Source of the DNA: Microcoleus sp. FACHB-61
GTDB lineage: Bacteria; Cyanobacteriota; Cyanobacteriia; Cyanobacteriales; Microcoleaceae
Reading direction: 5' to 3'
Assembly: GCA_014695295.1 (NCBI GenBank)
Contig: JACJNY010000063.1
Span: 124,001 to 188,000 of the forward strand
Length of the DNA: 64,000 bases
The notes under the pieces are model-generated. The model did no database searches, was not told the origin of the DNA, and worked only from the letters and a program-made list of their open reading frames with translations. Below are positions 34,899-43,645 of the stretch, piece by piece. The translations under genes were made by a program, and so were the position numbers. Within the stretch, counting starts at the first letter, position 1. Each line of letters begins with the position of its first letter.

Positions 34899-36968
34899 AT
34901 GATAGTACCGCACTTTCAAACGCTAGCCCTTCCGGGTAACAGCTACTCAACAGCAAGCAATTTACTCGATCGAGTAGATGGCTGGCGCCAAGAAGCAACC
35001 CGAAAGTTGCAGCAAAGCCAGAGAGGAGAAAAAGGACAATTTTTAACACCTTCCTCAGTCGCAAGTTTGATGGCGGGAATGTTTGAATTTAACTGTCCCG
35101 ATATATCGCTTTTAGATGCCGGGGCTGGTATTGGTTCCCTGTTAGCAGCAGTTGTTTGCGAGCTTTGTCAGCGCCCCAACAAACCGCGTAGCCTGCAAGT
35201 TACAGCTTATGAAATTGACCTTATTTTGATTGAATACCTCAAACAAACTTTAGAATTGTGCAGTATTGAATGTCAGCGTTTAGGGATATCTTTTACCTGT
35301 GAGGTTCGCGAAATTGATTTTATTCAAGACAGCGCCGATATGTTGCAGCCCAATCTATTTACACAACCAGTAAAACGGGAATTTACCCATGCAATTATCA
35401 ATCCTCCCTATGCCAAGATAGACGCTAAATCCCAAGCCAGAACCTTGCTGCGTTCTATAGGACTAGAAACCAGCAATCTCTACGCTGGCTTTACAGTTGC
35501 TGCTGCTCACCTGCTCAAGCCAAACGGTGAATTAGTATCGATTACTCCCCGCAGCTTTTGCAACGGTTTATACTTTCGAGATTTCCGCAAAGTATTCCTT
35601 CAAATGATGGCTTTACGCCAAGTACATATCTTTGAATCCCGACAGTTGCCATTTCGCGATGATGCGGTGCTGCAAGAAACTATTATTGTGCGCGCCACCA
35701 AACAAATAGAACAGCCAGATACTGTACTAATTACCTCAAGCAGCAGCGTGGGCGACGACCTGGTTTTGTCTCACCAACTGCCCTATACCGCCCTAATTAA
35801 TCCCCAAGATTCCGAGCAATTTATTCGGATTTTACCGGATTATGTCAGCCAGCAAGTAGTCGAGCAAATGGCTCAATTTACTTGCACATTAGAGGAACTA
35901 GGCTTAACAGTTTCTACCGGAAAAGTTGTAGATTTTCGTGTTCGCTCTGATTTGCGGCTCAAACCTGAAAACGGTACAGTTCCGCTGATTTATCCCGCAC
36001 ACTTCTCGGCTGGCGGTGTTGAATATCCCACAGCAACGAGAAAGCATCAAGCTTTAGCTGTCACGGAAAAAACTGCTGCACTCCTCGTACCTAACGAACA
36101 TTATGTTTTGAGCAAGCGCTTCTCCTCAAAGGAAGAGAAAAAGCGAATTGTTGCAGTTGTCTGGGATGCCAATAAAATTAATAGTTCTCGCGTTGGTTTT
36201 GAGAACCATTTGAATTACTTTCACCAACAGGGACGCGGATTAGACCTCACCCTGGCGCGGGGATTGGCCGTTTATCTAAATTCGAGTTTGGTAGATGCGT
36301 TTTTCCGACTGTTCAACGGACACACTCAAGTTAATGCTACGGATTTACGCAATTTGAAGTATCCTACTGTAGAGCAATTACTTTTACTTGGCGCTCAAAT
36401 AAGAGAAATATTTCCTACACAGCGGGAGATTGATGAACTTGTAGAGAGACAACTGCTGAAGGCGACCAATCCGTTAGAAAATAGCCCAATGACAATCAAG
36501 AACCGTCTTGATGAATCTCTAGAAATACTTGCAGCGCTGGGTTTTCCAAAAGGTCAGCTTAAGGAACGTTCCGCCTTAACCCTTCTGGCTTTGCTTGACC
36601 TCAAGCCAAAGGATGCTTGGGAATTGGCAAAATCTCCACTTCGGGGAATCACACCAATTATGGAATTTATGGAGCAGGAGTACAGTAAAAAATATGCACC
36701 AAATACGCGGGAAACTGTGCGTCGCCAGACTGTGCATCAGTTTCTAGATGCAGGTTTAATTGTTGTTAATCCTGACAGTCCCGAACGTCCGGTGAATAGT
36801 CCAAAAACTGCATATCAGATAGAAGAAAGTGCTTTAGAACTGCTGCGAACCTATGGCACTTATGATTGGGACAAGAATGTTCGCGCTTACCTCCTTCATT
36901 TTAACGGAGAAAAATTTTTGCAGGGTTATTCCAAAAATAGAAATATTTGTGAGTCAGAAGGCTGCTAA
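34899..36968 (+). CDS. N6-adenine DNA methyltransferase fused to a core-deleted BsuBI/PstI-type restriction enzyme
   Basis: This protein has 689 residues. The start MIVPHFQTLALPG fits; earlier codons of the open frame look non-coding. GEKGQFLTPSSVASLMAGMF and LLDAGAGIGSLLAA (motif I, ~residue 72) with IINPPYAKID (motif IV NPPY, ~166) mark an Eco57I/PstI-type m6A methyltransferase, and STGKVVDFRVRSD (~337) is its usual later motif. From ~535 the chain changes to the N-terminal helical domain of BsuBI/PstI endonucleases: LDESLEILAALGFPKGQ, RSALTLLALLDLKPKDAWEL, NTRETVRRQTVHQFLDAGLI, NPDSPERPVNSPKTAYQIEE. It then jumps to LHFNGEKFLQGY, which resembles the extreme C-terminus of those enzymes. The ~150-residue catalytic domain is absent. 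Methylation is probably intact and cleavage lost. Confidence 0.85.
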   Translation: MIVPHFQTLALPGNSYSTASNLLDRVDGWRQEATRKLQQSQRGEKGQFLTPSSVASLMAGMFEFNCPDISLLDAGAGIGSLLAAVVCELCQRPNKPRSLQVTAYEIDLILIEYLKQTLELCSIECQRLGISFTCEVREIDFIQDSADMLQPNLFTQPVKREFTHAIINPPYAKIDAKSQARTLLRSIGLETSNLYAGFTVAAAHLLKPNGELVSITPRSFCNGLYFRDFRKVFLQMMALRQVHIFESRQLPFRDDAVLQETIIVRATKQIEQPDTVLITSSSSVGDDLVLSHQLPYTALINPQDSEQFIRILPDYVSQQVVEQMAQFTCTLEELGLTVSTGKVVDFRVRSDLRLKPENGTVPLIYPAHFSAGGVEYPTATRKHQALAVTEKTAALLVPNEHYVLSKRFSSKEEKKRIVAVVWDANKINSSRVGFENHLNYFHQQGRGLDLTLARGLAVYLNSSLVDAFFRLFNGHTQVNATDLRNLKYPTVEQLLLLGAQIREIFPTQREIDELVERQLLKATNPLENSPMTIKNRLDESLEILAALGFPKGQLKERSALTLLALLDLKPKDAWELAKSPLRGITPIMEFMEQEYSKKYAPNTRETVRRQTVHQFLDAGLIVVNPDSPERPVNSPKTAYQIEESALELLRTYGTYDWDKNVRAYLLHFNGEKFLQGYSKNRNICESEGC

Positions 36969-37096
36969 AATACACTGTTTATATGGCTGCCGCTGGGATC
37001 GGAATGACATAGACTGTGATGCAAGCGGTGTAATTGACCGGAATTGTCGATCGCACTCAGTAAATCAAATAAGTAACTAGGTAAAATATCTCTGCA

Positions 37097-38461
37097 ATGG
37101 AAAAAAAGCATAACGCTGGATTGTGGGTATCAGTATTATACTTCGCTCAAGGTCTCCCTTACACCGTCGTTAATTTAATGTCGGTGATTTTTTTGAAAGG
37201 TATGGGAACCAGCAACGAACTCATCGGATTGACAAGTCTGTTGTCTTTTCCTTGGGTTTTAAAAGGTTTGTGGGGGCCCGTCGTTGATTTGTATTCTACC
37301 AAACGCAAATGGATTTTAACAACCGAAATCATTTGTGCTTTTCTGTTTGCTTTCCTAGCTTTTGGCGTATTAACGCCGGCACCGATTATTATATCGCTTG
37401 TTATCTTTACGGCGATCGCCTTTGTGTCAGCTACTCACGACATCGCCATTGACGGATTTTATTTAAACACTCTCAATAAAGACCAGCAAGCCTTGTTTGT
37501 CGGGGTTCGCAACACCGCTTATAGAGGTGCTGTCATTGCCGGTAGCGGTGTATTGGTGTTCTTAGCCGGGAAACTGGCCGAACAGCATTTAGTCACCGGA
37601 AGTACAGGCGACACCAAAATATATCAAAACATTCCACTGTCACTTTTCGGTTCGGATTTTAGCGTGTCTGCGCTTAACTACGGATGGGCGACAGCCTTTG
37701 GCATTTGTGCGATTATGTTTGTGCTGATATATCTCTTTCAGCGGTGGTATCTTCCCTATCCTAGAAATTACGCTATGGAAGCCGACGCACCCCAACAAAC
37801 AACAAGCTTTATCGAAGCATTTAAAACTTATTTCCAGCAAGATAAAATTGGTTGGATTGTGACTTATGTCTTGATTTTTCGCTTGGGCGATGCCTTGACG
37901 TTTAAAATGGCTCCGCCATTTTTAATGGATAAAGTGGAGAAAGGAGGATTAGCAGTTTCTACATCGGACATGGGTCTGTTATCGGGTACGATCGGGGTAA
38001 TTTTTCTGTTAATAGGAGGGTTACTGGGCGGCTATTTGATTGCTAAACAAGGATTGAAAAAATGGATGTGGCCGACGGCAATTCTGCAAAATTCAACTAA
38101 CGTGCTGTATTGGCTGTTGGCCATCAATCAACCGGGGATTGAATGGGCTTATGCCGTAAATTCGATCGAGCAATTTACTTACGGACTTGGGGTAGCTGCC
38201 TATACAGTGTTCTTGATGCGGACTGTCCGCCCTGAATACGAAGCATCTCACTATGCAATTACAACTGCTTTTATGGCCGCAGGAGTGCTGATTCCGGGCG
38301 TTTTTAGCGGCTACTTGCAGGCGAACCTCGGCTATCAAAATTATTTTTTGATGAGTGCGCTGGCTGTGATTCCCGGTATGCTGACCATTTTCTTTCTGCC
38401 CCTAGAAGATGAGAAAAAATTAGCATCCATGCCCAGACCTGGACTGGACGATTTCGATTAA
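37097..38461 (+). CDS. MFS transporter, AmpG-like (PAT family)
   Basis: This 454-residue permease has about twelve hydrophobic spans. The opening YFAQGLPYTVVNLMSVIFLK, TSLLSFPWVLKGLWGPVVD and ATHDIAIDGFYLN are typical of the peptide/acetyl-CoA (PAT) group that includes AmpG, which imports muropeptides for cell-wall recycling. The short loop between spans 6 and 7 carries RWYLPYPRNYAMEADAP. The substrate in cyanobacteria is unproven. It starts at ATG 37097, 128 bases after the methyltransferase fusion, and that gap shows no gene. Confidence 0.85.
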   Translation: MEKKHNAGLWVSVLYFAQGLPYTVVNLMSVIFLKGMGTSNELIGLTSLLSFPWVLKGLWGPVVDLYSTKRKWILTTEIICAFLFAFLAFGVLTPAPIIISLVIFTAIAFVSATHDIAIDGFYLNTLNKDQQALFVGVRNTAYRGAVIAGSGVLVFLAGKLAEQHLVTGSTGDTKIYQNIPLSLFGSDFSVSALNYGWATAFGICAIMFVLIYLFQRWYLPYPRNYAMEADAPQQTTSFIEAFKTYFQQDKIGWIVTYVLIFRLGDALTFKMAPPFLMDKVEKGGLAVSTSDMGLLSGTIGVIFLLIGGLLGGYLIAKQGLKKWMWPTAILQNSTNVLYWLLAINQPGIEWAYAVNSIEQFTYGLGVAAYTVFLMRTVRPEYEASHYAITTAFMAAGVLIPGVFSGYLQANLGYQNYFLMSALAVIPGMLTIFFLPLEDEKKLASMPRPGLDDFD

Positions 38462-38514
38462 TATCAAGCCCGATCGCTATAATTATCAGATCCGGGTGGG
38501 GCGGGTTTACCCGC

Positions 38515-38630
38515 GTTGCACAATTTGAGGATGATTCGTGTGGGGTAGCCGTCCCGCCTGCCCGGAAAATAAACGCCTTCGGGCGGGACGCCCATCCCAC
38601 AAAACAATCAAAATCATCCCGGAATTATGG
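38515..38630. repeat. MITE-like palindromic element, copy 1
   Basis: It starts GTTGCACAATTTGAGGATGA and ends with the degraded inverse ATCATCCCGGAATTATGG. Inner inverted arms GTCCCGCC / GGCGGGAC and TGTGGG / CCCACA are present. The first 21 bases and a 39-base stretch near the end (38581-38619) are identical to the copy at 55673-55783. It lies after the MFS gene. Confidence 0.85.
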
Positions 38631-38759
38631 AAAGCCGGTTTACCAATGTCTGCACTACTTTTTCGAGATTTCGGTGAACCCGCCCCAGCAGGAATATTGA
38701 TGTTTTTAATCATCGGACGAGTATAAATTCTGTGTGCTGGCGTTCATAAGATAAAATAA

Positions 38760-38780
38760 GGACACAACAATGTTGTGTCC
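38760..38780. repeat. Palindrome of the GGACAC family with changed arms
   Basis: GGACACAACA-A-TGTTGTGTCC is a perfect 10+1+10 inverted repeat. It is followed by CCGAATATCTG, the reverse complement of the leader of the 15291 repeat (with one change), so it is a reversed family member. The inner arm bases differ from the other copies on both sides. Confidence 0.8.
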
Positions 38781-38816
38781 CTACCGCTACCGAATATCTG
38801 TATTGCCAGCCGCCAA

Positions 38817-40175
38817 CTAAATCGCAATAAAATCACTAGCTGTTAGCGGACTACTTGGAATGCCAGTAATACTGCCAAGAACTTCGCCGTTACTGGCTAT
38901 TTCAATCGTCGTTATAAAATCGCCTGGAGTAACTTTCAGTTGGTTGAAGCTCAAACCTCCGCTCAAACCGATTAAATCTTGACCCTTTTCAAAGTCTATA
39001 AGTGTATCTGTACCGGCGCCTGCTCCTAACACCAATACGTCGCGTCCACCGCCACTAATTAAGAGATCCGCACCCTTTCCCCCAATCAGCGTATCGTTTC
39101 CTTCTCCACCGCTCAAATTGTCATCGCCTTTGCCACCGAATAGCTGGTCGTTGCCGACGCCACCGCTGATAATATCGTTGTTTTTGTTGCCGGTGAGAGT
39201 GTCATTTCCCCCATTGCCAATGATAATATCATCCCCTGCAAAACCTGAGGCTGTATTGTTGGTATCGTCACCTACTAAATTATTAATTGCGGATGGATCT
39301 AGAGCAGTTTTCATTGCCACAAGGTTTCCTAAAGAGGAGTTTCCCGGAGCGGTTCTTAATTGCTCAGCACTGCTGCGCGATAGCAGCGATTTTCCCAAGG
39401 CCGGGAGTGCAAAGTCTAAGCCAGCTAACAGCTCTAAATAATCAGAATCGGTGAAAGTGAAATTAGGGCGGTTCAACTGGTCTACAGAGATTTCTGTCTG
39501 AGTTAAACCTGGAGGTGGAGAAGTTAACAAACCGCTTTGGCCGTGCTTGTCCAAGACAAGTAGCGGGTTGAGAATCGGGTTAGTAAATGTTTGAAGAACT
39601 ACTTTTCCCGGGATGAAAGCTTCTCCTCCCAAACTAACAAAATCGCCGCTAACTATGTAGTGAGTTACATTTTTTCCGGCGCCGACTTTCTGCTTAAATG
39701 TATTGACTGTACTCTGAGCAACTCCGGGAGAATTGAAGGTGACAATATCTCCGATAGTAGAGGTAAATTCGGTGGCGGCTAGTTGCGTTAGGGCGCCGCC
39801 CAAGCTGTGGCCGAGAAGGTCTGGTGGCAAGCGGCTGGGGTTTTTGGCTGTATCTTGACTGATTTGTGTCAGCCAATTTCCTAAGGCTTGTTTGTTGGCT
39901 TCAAATTGGCTGAAACCGACGCCGCGCTTGTCTGCGTTGGCAACATCGTCTACGGGCGAGTCGGTGCCGCGAAATACTAAAACTGGCGGTTTGTCTGGGG
40001 TGGTGGAAATTAAGCCGATCGCGTGAAATCCAGTCCCGGGATCGTCAAAGGTGCGATCGATTTGGTAGCCAGCAGCGCTCAAACCAGTTTGAACTAAGGT
40101 TTGAGACTGGGGGTTGTTATCTATGTAAACAAGTTGCTTGGCTATAGTTTCGTAAGCGGCGGGGGAGGAAGGCAT
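38817..40175 (-). CDS. Lipase-like alpha/beta hydrolase with RTX calcium-binding repeats
   Basis: This protein has 452 residues. Residues ~1-200 form a class 3 lipase-type hydrolase: PPVLVFRGTDSP (oxyanion region) and LLGHSLGGALTQLAATEF with nucleophile Ser124. Residues ~300-390 carry RTX nonapeptides (GDDIIIGNGGNDTLTGNKNN and GGKGDDNLSGGEGNDTLIGG). The C-terminal ~60 residues (TDTLIDFEKGQDLIGLSGGL) are the usual tail of proteins exported by type I secretion. There is no N-terminal signal peptide, consistent with that route. A paralogue lies 218 bases upstream on the same strand with the same layout, so the pair arose by tandem duplication. Confidence 0.88.
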   Translation of the reverse strand: MPSSPAAYETIAKQLVYIDNNPQSQTLVQTGLSAAGYQIDRTFDDPGTGFHAIGLISTTPDKPPVLVFRGTDSPVDDVANADKRGVGFSQFEANKQALGNWLTQISQDTAKNPSRLPPDLLGHSLGGALTQLAATEFTSTIGDIVTFNSPGVAQSTVNTFKQKVGAGKNVTHYIVSGDFVSLGGEAFIPGKVVLQTFTNPILNPLLVLDKHGQSGLLTSPPPGLTQTEISVDQLNRPNFTFTDSDYLELLAGLDFALPALGKSLLSRSSAEQLRTAPGNSSLGNLVAMKTALDPSAINNLVGDDTNNTASGFAGDDIIIGNGGNDTLTGNKNNDIISGGVGNDQLFGGKGDDNLSGGEGNDTLIGGKGADLLISGGGRDVLVLGAGAGTDTLIDFEKGQDLIGLSGGLSFNQLKVTPGDFITTIEIASNGEVLGSITGIPSSPLTASDFIAI

Positions 40176-40393
40176 ATTTTTTTATTTCCTGTCGTTAGAT
40201 TGGGAATTAGTGTTTAAGCTACTTAATTAAGTTTACTGTAAACTCCGCTTATTAACAAGATTAATTGGTCATATTGCGTTGCTTTGTAGGGACAGATTTA
40301 GCAGACATTTTTTCTGAAAAAAAACAATTTTGCTACAAAACCCGCCCCGCTTGCGTGGCACTCAAACTACAAACTTTTTTCACACTAAAGCTA

Positions 40394-41755
40394 TTATACA
40401 AAATCTACCCGCGTAATATTGCTTGCCACTACGCCTCTGAGACTAGCAAGAATTTCCCCAGTAATCGGGATAGTAATTAAAGCTCCGTCAACATCTTGGG
40501 TTACTCTAATTTGAGGAAAAGTTAGACCGCGCGACAGTGTAATTAAATCTTCACTATCTTGAAAATCTACAATCACATCTGCTCCGCCGCCGGATTCCAA
40601 TACAAAGCGATCGCGCCCCGCGCCGCCCATTAAAAAATCGTTGCCAAACTCCCCGGAAATCAAATCGTTTCCGTCGCCGCCCTCCAAATAATCGTTATCT
40701 CTGCCGCCGTACAAGAAGTCGTCGCCATCACCACCGGTGATGCTGTCATTACCTCGATTGCCTCTGAGAGTATCGTTACCGCGATTGCCGATAACTGTAT
40801 CCTCTCCAGGGCCGCCGGTAGCAGTATTGTTGCGATCGTCCCCTAATAAATAATTCGGTTGCAAGGGAGCTAAACCGTATTGCATTTGTCTGATTAACTG
40901 CACAAAAGAAAATTCTGGTGCTGTTCTCAAACTCTCTGCACCCGCTCTGGTTCTGATGGCTACTGACACATTGGGCAGGGCAAAATTCATCGCACCGATA
41001 AACTCGTTAAAATCTGAGTCGTTGTTATAAGCAAACTCGGGACTGTTTAATTGTTCTACGGAAATTTGCCTCTGGAAAAAACCCGCTGGCGGAGTAGTCA
41101 ACAAATTTTCACTTCGATGTTTTGCCAACACAGTTAAGGGATTAATACTCGGGTCTGTAAAACTTTGGATAAATACTTTCCCCGGGATAAATGCTTCGCC
41201 AAACAAGCTGACGAAATCTCCGCTGACAATGTAGTGAGTGACATTTTTGTTGCCTGCCCTGCTGAGATTTCTCCTAAAAGTGTTGAATGTATTCCTTGAC
41301 ACTCCCGGAGAGTTGAAAGTAAAGATATCGCCGGTAATAGATGTGTATTCGGTCGCTACAATTTGAGCGACAGCTCCGCCCCAACTGTGACCGACGACAT
41401 CGGGCAATAGCTTGCTGGGGTTTTTACCAGTATCTTGACCTATTTCTGTTAGCCAGTTTCTGATATTATCTTTGTTGGTTTCAAATTCAGGTAAGCCTAT
41501 ATCCGGGGAGTCGGAAAATATAGCTTCGCCGTCGATGAAATCTGTACCTCGGAATACGAGGACAGGCGGTTGTTGGGCATCGTATGAACCGAAGCCGATC
41601 GCATAAAAGCCGCTTTCTGGGTCGTCGAATATGCGATCGATATAGTAGCGATTAGTATCTAGGAAACGCAAAACTTCATTTTGCGCGTTTGGCTTTTCAT
41701 TCAAAAAAACAATTGACTTAGCCAGAGCTTCATAAACAGCAGGCGAGGCACTCAT
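40394..41755 (-). CDS. Lipase-like alpha/beta hydrolase with RTX repeats (paralogue)
   Basis: This 453-residue protein has the same layout as the next gene downstream: PPVLVFRGTDF, then VVGHSWGGAVAQIVATEY with Ser124 at the identical position, and RTX repeats GEDTVIGNRGNDTLRGNRGN and GGRDNDYLEGGDGNDLISG at ~290-390. GHSLGG is changed to GHSWGG. The tail ADVIVDFQDSEDLITLSRGL is the type I secretion end. The N-termini (ASPAVYEALAKSIVFLNEKP) align without gaps with the other copy up to the nucleophile, but the sequences have diverged widely, so the duplication is old. The start is ATG at 41755. Confidence 0.87.
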   Translation of the reverse strand: MSASPAVYEALAKSIVFLNEKPNAQNEVLRFLDTNRYYIDRIFDDPESGFYAIGFGSYDAQQPPVLVFRGTDFIDGEAIFSDSPDIGLPEFETNKDNIRNWLTEIGQDTGKNPSKLLPDVVGHSWGGAVAQIVATEYTSITGDIFTFNSPGVSRNTFNTFRRNLSRAGNKNVTHYIVSGDFVSLFGEAFIPGKVFIQSFTDPSINPLTVLAKHRSENLLTTPPAGFFQRQISVEQLNSPEFAYNNDSDFNEFIGAMNFALPNVSVAIRTRAGAESLRTAPEFSFVQLIRQMQYGLAPLQPNYLLGDDRNNTATGGPGEDTVIGNRGNDTLRGNRGNDSITGGDGDDFLYGGRDNDYLEGGDGNDLISGEFGNDFLMGGAGRDRFVLESGGGADVIVDFQDSEDLITLSRGLTFPQIRVTQDVDGALITIPITGEILASLRGVVASNITRVDFV

Positions 41756-41888
41756 AATATTATATTTTGTGTTTGTTGGTATTTGCGATCGCTCAAGCTT
41801 GAGCTAAGTGTGCAATCAACCATTATAGCTGACAAGATTTGTATGGTACACTTGATAATATCAACTCAAGAATCAAGTTTTTGCGGTT

Positions 41889-42092
41889 ATGGCTATCATT
41901 CGTCAATACATTGCTCCATTAATAGCGATATTAGTATTTTTTGCGGCTCTGGTAGCAGTCAGCGCTCGCATCTTTTTGCCGGCTGACATGGCTGCCCCGG
42001 CACCGATTGAGGAAGCGATCCCCCAAAAGCAAGCGGCAGTATTGAATCCAATTTTCTTGGGGCTAAATTATTCCGCTTTCCGTGTCCGCTGA
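41889..42092 (+). CDS. Small single-span membrane protein
   Basis: This 67-residue protein starts MAIIRQYIAPLIAILVFFAA; residues ~8-30 form one membrane span. A Pro/Ala-rich tail follows (PADMAAPAPIEEAIPQKQAA). I do not recognise the family. Its stop codon lies inside the longest possible frame of the acetyltransferase gene (GTG start at 42082) or five bases before its ATG at 42097, so the two are probably co-translated. Codon use looks normal for the region. It could be a membrane subunit or simply a small ORF; moderate support. Confidence 0.55.
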   Translation: MAIIRQYIAPLIAILVFFAALVAVSARIFLPADMAAPAPIEEAIPQKQAAVLNPIFLGLNYSAFRVR

Positions 42093-42096
42093 GCTG

Positions 42097-42633
42097 ATGT
42101 CTGCTCAACTGATACCGGGCTACTGGCTGCGATCGGGATCTGGACTCGATCGGGCAAAACTGGTAAAGTTTATGCACCGGACTTACCAAGAGCTTTACCC
42201 GGATGGGGAATTGGAACATTTGGCTCAAACTGTCGAGCAGTATTTTTCTAACCAGACGCCGGTTTGGTGGGTAGAGTGCCAGAAAAACAGCCAGGAAGAG
42301 GCAGAAATTTTGCCGGTGCTTCCCTCGCAGTATCTCAATCCCCAATCTCAAGCCCAAAATCTCAAATCGGTTGTCGGATGTTTGTGGTTGGGAAATGCGA
42401 TCGACCAAACCACCGGAGAACGCTACGCTCACATTTTTTTGCTGTACGTAGCACCGGAACATCGCCGTCTAGGAGTCGGTGCAGCTTTAGTTATTCATGC
42501 TGAAAATTGGGCGCGGGAAAGAGGCAATCGGCAAATTGGTTTGCAAGTATTTCTGAGCAATCAGCCTGCTGTGAATCTCTATCAAAAATTAGGCTATCAA
42601 AGTCATTCCCTCTCGATGCTCAAGTCTCTTTGA
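42097..42633 (+). CDS. GNAT-family N-acetyltransferase
   Basis: This 178-residue protein ends in a GNAT fold: HIFLLYVAPEHRRLGVGAAL carries the acetyl-CoA pyrophosphate-binding RRLGVGA, followed by VIHAENWARERGNRQIGLQV and NQPAVNLYQKLGYQ. The N-terminal half (GLDRAKLVKFMHRTYQELYP) is shared by many cyanobacterial members. The substrate, small molecule or protein, is unknown. ATG at 42097 is preferred; GTG at 42082 would give five more residues and overlap the small membrane protein gene. Confidence 0.87.
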   Translation: MSAQLIPGYWLRSGSGLDRAKLVKFMHRTYQELYPDGELEHLAQTVEQYFSNQTPVWWVECQKNSQEEAEILPVLPSQYLNPQSQAQNLKSVVGCLWLGNAIDQTTGERYAHIFLLYVAPEHRRLGVGAALVIHAENWARERGNRQIGLQVFLSNQPAVNLYQKLGYQSHSLSMLKSL

Positions 42634-42738
42634 AAAATAAAAGGTACTGTTTGTAGTAAGGACGAAGAGTCCTGATAGATAAAGAAGCTGAAAACTTCGT
42701 GACTTTATTGGCACTTAAGTCTTGACTACGAACTTTAT

Positions 42739-42786
42739 GGAGGACTGAAGTCCTCACTATGAACCACATGAGGACTTCAGTCCTCC
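42739..42786. repeat. Perfect 18-bp inverted repeat with palindromic arms
   Basis: GGAGGACTGAAGTCCTCA (42739-42756) and its exact complement (42769-42786) flank a 12-base spacer. Each arm is itself nearly palindromic (AGGACT-GA-AGTCCT). A degenerate copy with TAAGGACGAAGAGTCCTGA lies at ~42657-42677. It occupies the gap between the acetyltransferase and HEAT-repeat genes. Confidence 0.9.
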
Positions 42787-42875
42787 CTCGGAATACTTTT
42801 ATTGGTATTATCCTAGTTGCTGTTGACCGTTGTCTGAGTTGCTGAGGAGCATCCTCAGTGCGGTAAAGTTTTTTT

Positions 42876-43622
42876 ATGCACAATAACGACTACTCCAACG
42901 CCCTTGATACTGACACGGAACTGGAAAGCCCTTTGGATCAAATTTATGAATCCGAACCCCCGCTGCCAGATCCCGAGAAAATGCTGCCTTTGCTGGAATC
43001 TCCGGAACCTCAGCACCGGATGATGGCGGCGCGGGCTTTTTGCGAACTGCAGGACGATCGAGCAATTTCGCATTTAATTAATTTGTTGAGAGACGGTTGC
43101 CCCTTGGTGCGGGTGAGCGCAGCTTATGCGTTGGGGCGAAATCCGAGTCCCGATGCTGTGGAACCGCTGATTCTTCAGCTTAACAGCGACTGGAACGGTT
43201 ACGTTCGCAAAGGGGTAGTTTGGGCCCTGGGAAATTGCAGCGACCACCGCACTTTGCCATCTTTAATTGATGCTCTGAAAACTGATATTTCGGCGGTGCG
43301 TTTGTGGGCGGCGAGTTCTCTGGGTCAAATGGCAAAAGTTGGTTACTCTGTGGTGATTGCTGCGATTCCGCCGTTGATTGAAGCGCTGCGGGGAGATCCT
43401 GTATCTGCTGTGCGGAGCAACTGCGCTTGGGCGATCGGGCAACTGGCCCGCGAATTGCCGAATAATATAGTGTACGCTGGGGCGATCGACGGTTTGATTG
43501 AAGCTTTAGAAGAAGATGAAGATATGGGCGTGCGGGAAGATGCTAAATCTTCGCTCTTGCGAGTCGGCGACCCGCGCGGATTGCAGATTATTGAAGATTT
43601 AGAAATGGAAGGACTTTTGTAA
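42876..43622 (+). CDS. HEAT-repeat protein (PBS lyase-like repeats)
   Basis: This 248-residue protein has about five HEAT/PBS-lyase-like repeats after a ~40-residue acidic N-terminus, for example DDRAISHLINLLRDGCPLVR followed by VSAAYALGRNPSPDAVEPLI, and GVVWALGNCSDHRTLPSLID. Some cyanobacterial members attach bilins to phycobiliproteins, but most are scaffolds. No phycobiliprotein gene is nearby, so a lyase role is not supported here. It starts at ATG 42876. Confidence 0.85.
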   Translation: MHNNDYSNALDTDTELESPLDQIYESEPPLPDPEKMLPLLESPEPQHRMMAARAFCELQDDRAISHLINLLRDGCPLVRVSAAYALGRNPSPDAVEPLILQLNSDWNGYVRKGVVWALGNCSDHRTLPSLIDALKTDISAVRLWAASSLGQMAKVGYSVVIAAIPPLIEALRGDPVSAVRSNCAWAIGQLARELPNNIVYAGAIDGLIEALEEDEDMGVREDAKSSLLRVGDPRGLQIIEDLEMEGLL

Positions 43623-43645
43623 TTTAAACGCCCCTATTACTGATT

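Noticed and set aside
42657-42786. Possible CRISPR-like array
   Set aside because: Only two imperfect inverted units without regular spacers; it is a palindromic repeat, not a CRISPR.
42620-42883. 87-codon minus frame after the acetyltransferase gene
   Set aside because: It consists mostly of palindromic repeat DNA.
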